Positions 1 through 10,974 of a DNA stretch of 64,000 nucleotides are shown here, in pieces; position 1 is the first letter of the stretch; the number at the start of each line of letters is the position of its first letter. This DNA is from Kitagawia praeruptora (lineage: Eukaryota > Streptophyta > Magnoliopsida > Apiales > Apiaceae), in NCBI GenBank assembly GCA_037693485.1, contig CM075344.1, positions 42,907,501 through 42,971,500 on the forward strand. The letters run 5' to 3'. Both the position numbers and the translations under genes were made by a program. The notes below the pieces were generated by a model. The model searched no databases, was not told the DNA's origin, and was given only the letters and a program-made list of their open reading frames with translations.

Positions 1-94
1 TCAAATTCAGATCGACCCACGAACGAAAATTCAAGAACTCGAGGTATGTTTGAATTAAAAGAAGAAAAATTCATTGAGAAATGAAAGAGAGAAC

Positions 95-116
95 GAGAGA
101 GAGAGAGAGAGAGAGA
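95..116. repeat. (GA)n microsatellite
   Basis: A pure GA dinucleotide run lies in a purine-rich stretch. The rest of 1-760 shows no coding pattern that I can support. A short motif near 400-420 resembles the end of the Mutator MITE at 61714-62016, but I found no partner end or target duplication. Confidence 0.8.
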
Positions 117-760
117 ATGGGGATGAGGAAAGATTCAAAGAGAGAGATTGGGTTTGGCCGGCTAACAGAGATCAGTGAAAATGTGAGGATGAACAAAGAA
201 GAGTCGTAGAAATGTATAGATCTGAGAAGAAGATGACGATACTACCCTTCTGTTTAATTAATAGTCACTAACGGTACTTTTATTTTTAACGGAAGATATA
301 CGGAAGTCATTTAAATGTTTAAAAAAACATTTTCGAGCCATCAGAATGCAAGATTTGCAACATTGGCCATCAAAGTGCAAAAAATTAATTTTATTGGCCA
401 CCATGGTGCAATTTACTCAAATATGTCCCGACCCAATTCACTTTAGTAGTCCATTACTTTAGTAATCCAAATATTATTACTTAACGATAATTAGGGATCG
501 GAGACTGGAGAATTGGAGATGGCCATGGAGAGTGATATGTATCTATGCGTGTGTATCTGTGATATATAATATATGTGTGTATTTGTAGCCGTTGTATATC
601 AGTATATGTGTGTCTACGGCTTTACAGTTTACAACGGCTATAAATCTTACCGTTGTGGCGTTGTTTATATATATATGTGAATATGTATGCTTTTATATTC
701 CCAATTTATTTCTCAATTGACCTAATTTCTTAATTCCTAATTTCTCAATTGTTGTTAATT

Positions 761-1310
761 ATGGCTACATGTCAACAAACTCAATCCACTGCTACAGGTG
801 CCACTTCTTCGGTTCCAGCCACTTCAACCACTGCTGGTTATACAGTTTTAAATCACAAACATAAAGCTGATGTTTGGGCTTACTTTCAATTAGTGAGGCT
901 GCCTGATGGAGTATTAAAGGCAAGACACAACTTATGTGGAGCTATGTACGGTCCTAAGGGGAATTCAACACTTAGGCGACATCATGAAAAATGTGAATCA
1001 CTGTTAAACCCCGAAGGATCTCAAGCACAGATAGATGCAACGGGCCACACATGGATTTATGATCAAGTCTTGCAAAGAGATATGCAAATGAAGTGTATCA
1101 TCTCCCGAGAATGGCCATTCTACCATTTCGGTGTGAAGATTCGACTAATTACTTAAAGCGGAGTCTGCAACCAAAGTATAAACAAGTTAGTCGAACTTAA
1201 ACATAAAAAAGGGTAACATAAGGTAATGAAGAATCTGATGAAGATAGTTCAGATGATGATGATGATGAAATTTCGTTAGAGAGTGAAAATACCGAAGATT
1301 CAACATAAAA
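761..1310 (+). pseudogene. hAT transposase fragment with BED zinc finger, internally deleted
   Basis: The reading frame from the ATG at 761 carries a BED-type zinc finger: VWAYF, then a CxxC-like LCGAMYG, then LRRHHEKC, as in Ac/RICESLEEPER-type hAT transposases. About 50 residues later comes REWPF.HF, the usual start of the transposase body. A frameshift near 1130 then moves the continuation (STNYLKRSLQPKYKQVSR) into another frame, and the frame recorded from the ATG stops at 1156. The catalytic core is absent. From about 1230 an acidic Asp/Glu/Ser-rich tail ends in TAA near 1308, typical of hAT C-termini. This is therefore a deletion derivative without activity of its own. The first ATG in the frame is 761; an upstream TTG is not a plausible plant start. 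Confidence 0.72.
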
Positions 1311-2003
1311 AAGGGTAACATTCTGGACTATTATTAAAGTTCTGGACTATTATTACATTCTGGAATATGGATTATTAAATTTGTTCTTATTTTGATGTTA
1401 ATAGCATTTGGAAGGAGAGAAACGAGAGATGCCACGGTTCAGGGATTCAAATTCTCGAAATACAGCTGGGAGTTTAATTTTCAAAGTTAAAAGAATTGTG
1501 TGAGATAAAGCTAGCACGAGTAACATCTTTAAAAAGAAAGCTTCTAAGGATTTTAGCCTAATTTTAGCTTTGTTTTAGGCATGTTGTCGCTCTTGTAGGA
1601 GTTGCGTCTGTTGATGTTACTTTGTTTTTAGTTGTACTCGTTCTTTGGAGCAATATAATTTTTTATTTAGCAAAAAAAAAAAGTATCTTTAGAGACAATA
1701 ACAAGTTTTTTCTTATTGTATTTGGAGGTTATTTTTCAGTTTTTTGTTGCTTATAGATATATTTATTTTTGGTTGCACCGGTAGATACTATTTTTGGTTC
1801 CTACTATTTTTAATCTTGAAATTAATGGAAAACATAATTGAAAAAAAAACTAAAAAACAAGTACATGAATAAGCAAGCTATACTGCTCATATAATAATAA
1901 AAACATGCATAACCCCGTTAGATTTTGTATAAATGACATGTATGGATATCCCAAGAAAAATGGGTTTCAGATTAAAAAAAATAGTACAAATGTTTAAAAA
2001 AGG
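1311..2003. other. AT-rich stretch without recognisable gene
   Basis: The sequence is AT-rich with homopolymer runs. I see no sustained coding frame or terminal motifs. Confidence 0.5.
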
Positions 2004-2178
2004 CAAGGCCCGGTTTTGGCCCGATCCAGCCCGAAACAGGTCAAGTATTTTCCTGATAGGCCCGGCCTGGTCCGGCCCGAATTTTATGAAAGCCCGGCCC
2101 GATCAAGTTTTTTTAAAAAAACCAGATTTATTAAAGCTCGGCCCGAATCCGGTCCGATCCGGATTTTGTGCATCTCTA
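2004..2178. mobile_element. hAT terminal region rich in GGCCCG repeats
   Basis: Multiple GGCCCG/CGGCCC hexamers sit in otherwise AT-rich DNA and end at a terminus which, read on the minus strand, begins TAGAGATGCACAAA. Repeated GGCCCGG motifs beside a TAGRGRTG-type end are typical subterminal sequence of plant hAT elements. Similar degenerate material lies at 3775-4010 and 4735-4765. No target duplication could be fixed, so the element boundaries are uncertain. Frames read through this region are artefacts of the repeats. Confidence 0.5.
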
Positions 2179-3017
2179 TATATTATTATATTAAAATCAA
2201 AATATTGAAATTTTTTATTTTTATGATTTTTGATCTTTAATTTTAATAAATATAATAAATTAATATTATTAATGTTAATTAATCAATTGTTTTTTCTAAT
2301 TAAAACAAATTAATTTTTAATGAAATATTTTTACATTTTATAAATATCTAAAAACATCAATTATGCCATATTCAATCATTAATATTTATTTTCTAATTAA
2401 AGCATGCTACCTTTTAATTTAAAACATAATTTTGCAATCATTAATATATATCCAAAAATATTACACATTTTCTTGCAATCATTAATAAAATATTAAAAAT
2501 TCGTACGTTTATAGTAAACCAACGTGAGTGTAATTGTTTGTTTTTTGGTTCAGCGGTTCAACAATACAACGAATAATTATCGTTAGATTTTCAGTAAATA
2601 ATTAAGAATTGTTGGATTTAATAAGAAGAAGTATTATATATTTGAATTACTCTACTAAAAACTCAATGTTCGAATCCCATAAACAATAAATTTAAATTAA
2701 AAATTTATAATAAAAGTTTTATAATATATTAAATTGTATTAAAATTAAAACGACCATTGAAAATAGTGATTATATAAAGATATAATTATTATATCAAATA
2801 AAATTTATAACATATCAAAAAAATCGTATGCACAGCACGTTATAATCTAATAAGATTTATAGTATAAGTTGGTGTACGTAATAAGACTTACCGTGGAAGT
2901 AGGTGTATGTAATAAAATTTATAGTAGAAGTAGGTGTGTTTAATAATGTATTATTATACATTTATATTAGTAAAATAAAATAAATAAATAAATATAATAA
3001 TAAATAGATAAATATCA
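2179..3017. other. AT-rich intergenic DNA
   Basis: Very AT-rich with no coding frame. It includes a short local direct repeat around TAAGACTTACCG/TAAAATTTATAG near 2880-2940. Confidence 0.5.
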
Positions 3018-3088
3018 TGATAACCAAAATTTGGTACCAACGCACGCTCCAACGAAAAGGGGTTTCACTTATTAATAAAGAGTATCGA
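3018..3088 (-). mobile_element. Helitron 5' end fragment
   Basis: On the minus strand the sequence ending at 3088 begins TCGATACTCTTTATTAATAAG, flanked by A. This matches the start of the complete Helitron at 4081-4612 (TCTATACTCTTTATTAAAAG). No hairpin plus CTAG end was found to its left, so it appears truncated. Confidence 0.4.
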
Positions 3089-3534
3089 TTCCCTAAAAAA
3101 AGATGAACTCATTTGTCGTCCCAGGTCCTGAGTTCGATTCTCGCTCACCCCCGAGATTTGTTAGAACAGATACTCATTTGTATGGCATATAAACCTATAT
3201 AGTAAAAAAAAATAATTAAATTATCCATAGAGTAATGGATTTAGAGGCCGTTTGAGATTGCTTAAAATAAGTTACTTTTGACTTAATGGAGGTGTTTTTA
3301 ACTTAAAAGAAAAAGTAAAATTGTTTACTTTAAGTTGAATGAATGTGTTTGGGTAATTTTACTTAAAGTTAAATGGGGTTTAATAATTTTGACAAGTGAA
3401 ATTTGACTTAAAAAAATTTTAAATTCATAATATTTAAACTTTACAAGAATCATGAAAAAAAAAACTCAATAAGTCATAAGTCAAAAGTACCTAAATGGAG
3501 CTTATGACTTAAATCAATTTTTTAACTTAAAGCC

Positions 3535-3644
3535 GATTTAAACCACACTACACAAACATGCCAAAAATGATTTAAAGCCATTTTTAGCTGATTTAAACCA
3601 CACTACACAAACATGCCGAAAATGATTTAAAGCCATTTTTAGCT
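3535..3644. repeat. 55-bp tandem duplication inside a MITE-like region
   Basis: The segment starting GATTTAAACCACACTACACA is present twice in direct tandem (from 3535 and from 3590), differing at one or two positions. It lies within 3244-3675, whose ends (GGCCGTTTGAG on the left, CAAACAGGC on the right) look like imperfect inverted termini of a hAT-type MITE. No clear target duplication was found. Confidence 0.6.
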
Positions 3645-4080
3645 TTAAGCCAAGTTTGCCAAACAGGCTGTTAAGCTTGCTACCGACTAAAAAACAAATG
3701 TTTTGGAATTTTATAGAGGGTGTTTTTCCGCCTAAACGGTGATTTGGGTTTGCTGTTTGTTGTGGTCTCGAATAGAGTTGTTCAAAAAGCCTAAGTCCAA
3801 AATTTGGATCGATTCGATTCGTTAAAAAGTCTGATTCAAAAAGAACCTGGACAAGTTTGGCCCGATCCATGGGTTTAAGATGTGTCTTCTATTTTTCATC
3901 AAGCCTAGCCTAGTCCGGCCGAAACTTGCATAGTGATAAAGCCGGAATTTTAAAAAAGTTTGGACAAAAGCCCATTTCGATCCGAAATGGTAGATGTCTC
4001 TTCTTATGTATTACACCCGTGAAACGCACGGCTAATCTTTTAATATTTGTAATTATATTAATTTTTAATATTTATATATA

Positions 4081-4612
4081 CTAGCCGATAATCCGTGTCA
4101 AGCACGGATGGTGATAAATTATTTTAACTTTCTAATTTTTATTTTTTTTTAATAAAATAAAATCTTGAATCACCAAGTTGTATGTAATACTATATTCTTG
4201 ACTTTTATTTCGATTGCTAGTTAATAGACTCCTAGTATATAACTTCACTATTAAATTAAATTAATATTTAATATTATTATTTTAATTAATTAAATTTACA
4301 TAACTTCATTATGGTAATATAAGAGTAGTTATATTATTAATTGTATTTATTATTAATCTATTATAGATACTTTTTAAATATTAATTAAAGGAGTTCTAAG
4401 TTTTATGTAATACTATATTCCTGTATTTTATTTTAATTTTTAGTTAATAGACTCATAGTATATAATATAATTTCATTATTATATTAAATTATTATATAAT
4501 ATTACAATTTTAAATTAATTAAAATAATTAATATTTAATGGCATACCGCGCGACCGCGGTATACGTTGCATACCATTTAAAGGGGATTTCTACTTTTAAT
4601 AAAGAGTATAGA
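4081..4612 (-). mobile_element. Small non-autonomous Helitron
   Basis: Read on the minus strand, the element begins TCTATACTCTTTATTAAAAG after a flanking A. It ends with the hairpin ATCCGTG-CTTGA-CACGGAT, eight bases and CTAG, followed by T. The TC start, the GC-rich hairpin near the 3' end, the CTAG terminus and the A/T insertion site together define a plant Helitron. At 532 bp with no coding capacity it must rely on Rep/helicase supplied in trans. Confidence 0.75.
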
Positions 4613-4935
4613 TTAATTTACAATTCTTAAAAAATCTAAATTTTAAAACGAGAGGAGGGCTTCCCTCTTTCGAGCTGATTGAGAAAACCCCTATTTTCCC
4701 TCTTAGCATACGGCATTTTCTAATAAAATCTGATCCAAATAACTTTTTGTGCATCTCTAATTTCTTGGCGGCCAACTACACTTTAACATTGCCTGATTAA
4801 TAATATTCTTTAAAGTTATATGCAAGGCTGCCTCTGATTCGCTGTTTTATTTAAACGAGAACCAAATCTTTTATGTGTTCAATAATATTTTAGAAATAAT
4901 GCACCATGCGCAATTCATTGACATGTTTATATCTA

Positions 4936-5374
4936 CTAGCTGATAAGCACGGGCATAGATTGAACACGAGTCGAGATTAAAAAATTAATACTAATACACT
5001 ATTTAATTATGTAGTTATAAAGAATCGAATCTGAGATAAAGTTAAAAAAATTAAAGTAAATAAATCTTTATGATTATGTCAGGAATTGAACCCCTTAGAA
5101 GAAATCGAACATGCGATGAAATTAAATAATAAATCTTGTATAATTATGTAGTTGGAAAGAATCGAACCCCGAGTTAAGTGATAACCGTCAAACCCCTTAA
5201 TCGAATCCCTTATAGGAAATCGAACATGGGGTGAAATTAAATTAAATAATAAATCTTGTATAATTATGTAGTTGGAAGGGATCGAACCCGAGTTAAGTGA
5301 TAACCAAATTTGGTACTTTTGGTACTATTATGTACCATTAAAACATGGTTTTGCACATTAATATAGAGTATAAA
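4936..5374 (-). mobile_element. Small non-autonomous Helitron, copy 1
   Basis: The minus-strand element ends in CTAG at 4936-4939, after a degenerate CCCGTGC hairpin. It starts near 5374 with a mutated TC (TTTATACTCTATATTAATG). It contains two tandem units of roughly 115 bp, each with a TAATTATGTAGTTGGAA core. A second copy lies in opposite orientation at 21126-21586 and confirms both boundaries. Confidence 0.72.
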
Positions 5375-6615
5375 TTAAATACTCCATTATACTAATAAAA
5401 TTTGAGAAATGCTACTCACTCAATAATATGATCGTAAATGATTTCATACATTTATGAATAATTCGATAATTGTTTCAGGTTTTATGTGATTTATAAATAA
5501 ATCGAACATAATTTTAAATATAATTTACAAATTATTTGAATTTCTAAATAACGTAATTTATTTGAAATTTCACGAATAAGTTCGGTTACAATGTTCACTA
5601 ATATTGGTCAATATAATTTCTTATCATTTGTTATAATTAGTTGACAACATATGATACCTATGACTAGCTATGAGTATGAGTTCTAAAATATATATATGCA
5701 TTGGGTATATCTGCTAAAGATTTTAGAGGGTATATAAGAAGTTAAATTAAATTATCTAATTAAGTAAAAAATATTATGTGTTATTTTTGGGCGTTTTAAA
5801 GAAAGAAACAAGCAAAATTTATGAAAATATTTATTACTCCGTAATTGTTAGTAAGAATGAGCTGAATAAGTCTGCAAGTTTAGAAAAAAAAAAAGTTTAT
5901 GATTTAACTCGTTAAAATATTCTGAAATTTGATTTTTTTTTATCAAACCAATTTGAGCTTTACTTGGGAAAATTTTTGTTTAGAGAGACATATTCGACAA
6001 CAACTCACAAACCCTTTTCACAAACTACGTACTGCTTTACTTGGGAACATTTTGCAAGTCCTGCTAGTCATTGTGGCTTTCCTGCATACAAGGAGTTCTG
6101 GCCATAACATTGAGCAACCGTGTTACAAACGACTGTAGTTACGGTTAGGAACACAATTTATGTCCCTTGAATGATTCATGTATCAAGGTATTTCAATCAG
6201 CTTGTGAAATGCTAAGCTATTTACTCAAACTGATTCTACAAATGTGCTGCTGAGATACGATCATATGCGATTTCCAGTTTACAATCAAAGAAAAAGATAA
6301 ATACGTCAGATTAAATTTATGGCATCCTCGGTTCCTCACAGTTTAGTGCGAAATTTGATATTAATTTATTACACTATTCTAACATGTAAATATGCAGAGG
6401 CTACAGCATTGCACGAGATCATGTTTTTGGGATGATGCTCAATCACTTGCTCACACCATAGAAGCACCTTCATTTCTTTCATGCTGAATATCCTTCTTAC
6501 CTACTGGCATCCATGTCCAGCATGCTTTGGCGTCTCGAAACGCTTTCTGTTGTAGGCTCCCTTCCTTTTAGCCTGTTCTATCTGCTATATTAAGATGCTC
6601 CTCACAAACCACCCT
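5375..6615. other. Intergenic region without supported gene
   Basis: An AT-rich left half grades into more balanced sequence upstream of the glycine-rich protein gene. A 69-codon open frame at 5929-6138 has no recognisable features. Confidence 0.5.
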
Positions 6616-6619
6616 TCAT

Positions 6620-6627
6620 TATAAATA
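6620..6627 (+). promoter_or_regulatory. TATA box of the glycine-rich protein gene
   Basis: TATAAATA lies 63 bases before the start codon at 6683, which leaves room for a short 5' leader of about 30 bases. Confidence 0.6.
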
Positions 6628-6682
6628 CGAGATAAAAGAGAGTGAGTATACAGAAGTTGTTCCAATTTTATTGATAGCTGTC

Positions 6683-7651
6683 ATGGACAAGTACAAACTA
6701 TTTCCAGGGGTTTTGTTTTCGGTGGTCTTGTGCTTGGGGTTCTATAGTAATGCAGCTGTTGGAGGCGCTAGAGAAAGGAAGCTATGGACTAATGGGATTC
6801 ATGTTACAAATAGATGGTTCAGGAATGGTAGAAGTGGAAGTATTGGATCAGGTCCTGTTTCAAGGAAAATGGCTAGTGTAACAGAGGAAATGCAGGATAA
6901 AAACAATGAGGCTGCCTTTGGTGGTACTGTTGGTCCTGAAGGAGCTGTAAGTCCTGGAGGACCTGTTGTTCCTGGAGGAGCTGTTGGTAATAGTGGTGTG
7001 GGTGCTAGTGCTGGAGGTGCTGGTACTGGTACTGGAAGTGGTATTGGTGTTGGGATTGGTAATTGCGGAAAAGATTGGAGAGGCACTCCTCGATGCATTC
7101 CTGGTGTTGGTATTGGTGTAGGGGTTGGTGGGGGAAATGGTGGTGGAGGTGGGGGTGGTGTAGTTGGAGTTGTTGGGAATGTTGGAGGGGAAGGTGGAGG
7201 CAATGCTTTAGGTGTTGGATACAGTACTGGTGTGTATGGTTCAGAAGTCAAGGGTGGGGAAATTTCATACGGTTCAGGTGGTGGAGGACTCGGGAATGAC
7301 TTAGGTGCTTATAACAAGGGTGGGAGCTTTGGAAACAGTGGTGGATACGGTACAGGAGGTGGAGGCTGGGGAATTTCATATGGTTCAGGTAGTGGAGGAG
7401 CCGGGTCTAGTTTTGGTGGTTACAAGGGTGGAAACTTGGGAAACAGTGGAGGGTTTGGTCCAGGAGGAGGCGGAGAAGGCATTGGTATTGGAAGTGGGAA
7501 AGGATATGGTGGCGGGGAAGGCATTGGTATTGGAAGTGGGAAAGGATATGGTGGTGGTGGTGGGGGTGGGGGAGGATATGGTAATTATGGAGGTGGAAGG
7601 CATGTGGAAGCTCATGAAGTCCGCACTCTTGATCATTCCAGCAAGAACTAA
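6683..7651 (+). CDS. Secreted glycine-rich protein (cell-wall type)
   Basis: A 322-residue protein. Residues 1-25 (MDKYKLFPGVLFSVVLCLGF...) form a basic N-terminus plus hydrophobic core ending at a small-residue site, a classical signal peptide. A mixed stretch of about 60 residues follows. The rest is glycine-rich, with GGxG and GxGxG runs interspersed with Tyr, as in structural glycine-rich proteins of plant walls. Near residue 135 it holds a short non-glycine island with two cysteines (NCGKDWRGTPRCIPG). Towards the C-terminus the unit GEGIGIGSGKGYGGG is directly duplicated. I chose the ATG at 6683, in good context (gtcATGG) and 63 bases after a TATA box, over the upstream TTG. An antisense proline-rich frame is only its shadow. 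The exact wall function is inferred from composition. Confidence 0.75.
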   Translation: MDKYKLFPGVLFSVVLCLGFYSNAAVGGARERKLWTNGIHVTNRWFRNGRSGSIGSGPVSRKMASVTEEMQDKNNEAAFGGTVGPEGAVSPGGPVVPGGAVGNSGVGASAGGAGTGTGSGIGVGIGNCGKDWRGTPRCIPGVGIGVGVGGGNGGGGGGGVVGVVGNVGGEGGGNALGVGYSTGVYGSEVKGGEISYGSGGGGLGNDLGAYNKGGSFGNSGGYGTGGGGWGISYGSGSGGAGSSFGGYKGGNLGNSGGFGPGGGGEGIGIGSGKGYGGGEGIGIGSGKGYGGGGGGGGGYGNYGGGRHVEAHEVRTLDHSSKN

Positions 7652-8468
7652 TATATATATCAAGGAATGGTACAAGTTCGCTATTAGTTATTAGTGGTAG
7701 GAAGAGAATGGGTAAACTTAGTTCTCTATTAAGAATTATGTACTATAACTTTAGATGTTAAATGTAATTTCAAGCATTTCCTAGCTAGTCTATCTTCTAT
7801 GTATCAGCAGTTTAAGGTAAACCTCATCAATAGTAATAATGTGCTTAGATCCACAATCCAGTATAACAACTGTCAAAATATTTTTTCAGAGATAGATTAA
7901 CTAGATGTTCAGATGCAACCACGTAACATAATGCATGCAGCAGTGACACCATAGGGACGTTTTGATCTTACTGCTGTCTCTTAGCCTGCAAGATATACAA
8001 AAGCTTTTACATGTACACAAAACATGCAAATAGCAGGAATTGACAGTCCTAGAATTTGCAACACACAGATCATAAATCAACGACAATGATATATAATAAT
8101 GTAGAATAACCGTGTGATCAGCACAAGCACACCCTATACACTTGGCAGCAAGAAATACTCTTGCTAAATCATCAGTATACTGTATTCTTGTCACTCTTGA
8201 CAAGAAAAATGAAGCCAGCTGGTAAAGAGATAAAGAAAATCTGAAAAAAATCAATTTTCTAATTAATTAAATGTACAATCTTCATTATTCGGGTGATACA
8301 GAATGTGAACATGAATCAAAAAGATAATTAGGTCTACCTCTTGAACTTCAGAAACTACTGAGATTTTTCGATTTTTGATAATGTCACAATTTATGTTCAT
8401 GTTTGTGTTTATTATTATTATACATTTAAATAAGTGAAAATTACTCATTCTTGTGTAAATGAATACAG
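7652..8468. other. Non-coding stretch between the glycine-rich gene and the GASA exon
   Basis: I searched this stretch for a signal-peptide exon that could feed the GASA exon and saw none on the plus strand. It presumably holds the 3' UTR of the glycine-rich gene and possibly intron or decayed exon sequence. Confidence 0.4.
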
Positions 8469-8630
8469 ATTGTGGCGAGAGATGCTCAGAACGATGTAGA
8501 TTATCATCAAGGCCAAATCTGTGTCATAGAGCATGTGGTACTTGTTGCGCTCGCTGCAACTGCGTACCTCCGGGCACTGCCGGCAATGAAGATCATGACT
8601 ACTCATGGTGGAAGAAAGAAGTGCCCTTGA
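8469..8630 (+). pseudogene. GASA/snakin C-terminal exon with a frameshifting deletion
   Basis: After a good splice acceptor (aatacag) the exon encodes the start of the GASA domain: DCGERCSERCRLSSRPNLC, HRACGTCCARCNC, VPPGTAGN. These are hallmarks of gibberellin-regulated, secreted cysteine-rich peptides. A normal domain has 12 cysteines; nine are present. The expected CPCY segment is missing, and the last residues (MTTHGGRKKCP, then stop at 8628-8630) lie in a different frame. The simplest reading is a deletion of about 20 bases just after 8585. No upstream exon with a signal peptide was found within 800 bases, except the glycine-rich gene itself. I call it a broken GASA gene; a sequencing or assembly error is the main alternative. 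Confidence 0.75.
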
Positions 8631-8699
8631 TTTTTGTACACCAAAATATACATACATATATGCGTATCTGTCATGTTACTCGCTTAATCCACCCAACAA

Positions 8700-9189
8700 A
8701 ATGTGTGCAGTACGGAAAGAGACTTCATTTCATTTGTTGTTTAACCAATATAATTGGTTGTTTATTTTGTCATTCAAATATAATGATATCGATATCGAAC
8801 ATCAGTTTCTTGTATATATATATTTATTTTCGACGAGGAGCTTATTGTTTTTTTTTTTTTTTTGCTAAGTCTTATTGTTTTAGTTTGCAAACATGTCTTG
8901 TTATAAGCAGTGTTTTAGTATGAATCAAATAATTTTTTGTGAATCTAATAATGTAGTCCAAGTTGAAAATATTTGAAGTTAAGTTTTTTTAATTGTCCTG
9001 AAACATTGTACTTTGGTGGAACAAGTTGAAATTTAAGATTATTGTCGATTTTTGTTGATCGAGTACTGTTCTATTCGGTCAAATTAGTAATTATAATATT
9101 TTTGCTAGACTTGAATTTGGTATTTTGTGGTCAAGCAGAAATATGTAGCATGCAAATTATTGACAGGGACAAAATACAAAAAAATAATT
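8700..9189. other. AT-rich intergenic DNA
   Basis: Homopolymer T runs and no supported coding frame. Confidence 0.4.
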
Positions 9190-9597
9190 AAAAAAAAGAC
9201 TTTTTGCGCTTGTTCTAGTATAACAGACGCAAAAAAAGACTTTTTGCGTCTGCTATGTAGTATAACAGACGCAAAAAAAACTTTTTACGTCTGTTTTAGT
9301 ATAATAGACGTATCATGCCATATTATATACGTCTATTCAAGCACTTTATACGTTGGTTATAGACAAATGCAAACATTTTATGCGTCGGTTTACAAGAAGC
9401 AGATGCAAAAGATTAAACTTTTTGCGTCAGTTTTCCTGTTTTATGCGTCAGTTAATAACAGACGCAATAGACTATATACGTCTGTTTCCCAACAGACGCA
9501 TATACTTTTAGCTGATACTACTCCTCCATACGCATCCGTTGTGAACAGCTGCATATCACCCTTTTGACAGACGCGTAAAGCAGTTTTTGTACTAGTG
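9190..9597. mobile_element. CACTA element terminal fragment
   Basis: The right end (TTTTTGTACTAGTG, finishing at 9597) is the inverted form of the terminus of the complete CACTA element at 10218-14616. Inside, the decamer CAGACGCAAA and its complement recur in both orientations, which is the subterminal repeat pattern of En/Spm-type elements. Its inner sequence, read on the minus strand, resembles the left end of the 10218 element. No matching left terminus was found near 9160, so it is probably truncated. Confidence 0.65.
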
Positions 9598-10139
9598 GAT
9601 CTAAACAACAATAATAATAGCACCTCCAGAGTACCAATTCACATCAAACATTGGGCTCATGTTAGTATCAATGAGTTGAGAGATCAGAATGATGATGATA
9701 TAAAAGTACTCCAATATTGCAATGGATGCGTCAAACCCATTCAAACTAGTGACGATTCATTCTATGGTTGTGTTCCTTGTAAATTCTTTCTGCATAAGTT
9801 CTGTGCAGAGTAGCCAAAAAAGATCGAGCACCTCCTCTGTCCAGGTCAGACCTTTGTGATGGTTGTGAATTAAGTTGAGTGCACTGGAACATTCTACTGG
9901 AATGGTAGGATGTCATCTTACTACAGTATCCGACATAAAAAATAATCAATTATGAAGCTCACCTTCACCCACTTGAACAAGTTTACACAAGGTTGCAATG
10001 GCATGCAGACGAAAGCTGATCAGTAGCGGTAGGGGAGGTGGATGCATGTACAGGTGTAAACAATATGATTACTATATATGTAGTATGTACACAATGTAGT
10101 ATATATTTTGAAGCCAGGAGCACTTAAACACCGCTGGGA
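9598..10139 (+). pseudogene. DC1-domain (Cys/His-rich C1) protein pseudogene, 5' part
   Basis: Directly after the CACTA end, the frame runs MDLNNNNNSTSRVPIHIKHW, then CNGCVKPIQTSDDSFYGCVPCKFFLHKFCAE, a typical DC1 zinc-binding motif of the large plant DC1 family. A TAG follows at 9811-9813, where the family normally continues with LPKKIEH. Further in-frame stops and frame changes come after, although DLCDGCEL and a KHRWD ending at 10139 are still readable. The gene is interrupted at 10139/19682 by the copia element; the flanks join as KHRWD / PHSLELIY, which is normal DC1 spacing. The gene is therefore dead twice over. Confidence 0.72.
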
Positions 10140-10217
10140 CTATACTACACCTATTGACAACACCACAGCCACATCAGCATCACAGTCAGCACACATTGCT
10201 AAGTCAGAGACAGCTGT
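10140..10217 (+). mobile_element. Copia-1 5' LTR, first part
   Basis: These 78 bases match the start of the 3' LTR (from 19421) but lack its first six bases. The LTR is cut at 10217 by the CACTA element and resumes at 14620. Confidence 0.85.
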
Positions 10218-10974
10218 CACTAGTACAAAATATGCCTATCGCGTCTGTTAAAAAGGGTTTTTTGCGTCTGTGATCAACAGTTGCGTATGGCAGAGTAGTA
10301 TCAGCTAGAAAGCATATGCGGCTGTTACTCAACTGACGCATAAGGTTTATGCGACTGTCAAGAACAGACGCATAAAACTAAACACCAGCCGCATAAAGTC
10401 AACATTTTGCGTCTACTCTGCTTGAACAGACGTAAAAGGTTGTTTTACATCTTGCACTAATAGACGTATCAAAATAAAAAACAGACGCAAATGTATACTT
10501 TATATGGCTGTGATAGTAGAACAGACGCAAAAGGCATTTTTTTTTTAAAAAAATATTTTCTATTTTCAACTAGCACCAGTAGCCTAAAAACATTTCAGCT
10601 CCACCCCAAAATGTAAATTCAATTCTCAATCTCAACAATAATAAAAATGATAGGGCAAAATGGAGTAACAAAACACTTGATAATCTCAAATTTTGAACTT
10701 GTAGCTAGTACAATGTTTCGTTATGACAATTCCATAACTTCAAATTATTATGCAAACCAAATAATAACATCATACCAATCCTTTCCACTAGAACATGATT
10801 ACATTATACAAGTGGCTGATACCATTTCCGTATCCTCCCATGGACCACTGCCACCCCGTTGCTATTAGCACCTGCACATTCCCTCCACATCCCATGGCCA
10901 TTCTTACTATATTGTGAGACTATGTCATACATGTAGAAGCCAAATTCATTCTCCTATTCGCACTAGGATTTTCC

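Noticed and set aside
3110..3185. Possible tRNA-derived SINE (GAGTTCGATTCTC resembles a B box)
   Set aside because: No convincing A box, no poly-A or T-rich tail and no target duplication were found.
6799..7251. Proline-rich open frame antisense to the glycine-rich gene
   Set aside because: It is the complement of GGN-rich codons; the plus strand has the signal peptide, TATA box and ATG context.
7901..8254. Minus-strand 117-codon frame between the glycine-rich and GASA loci
   Set aside because: It begins without promoter or family signature and has random-looking composition.
9190..9597. Regularly recurring CAGACGCAAA units, superficially CRISPR-like
   Set aside because: Units occur in both orientations at irregular spacing beside a CACTA end in a plant genome; they are transposon subterminal repeats.
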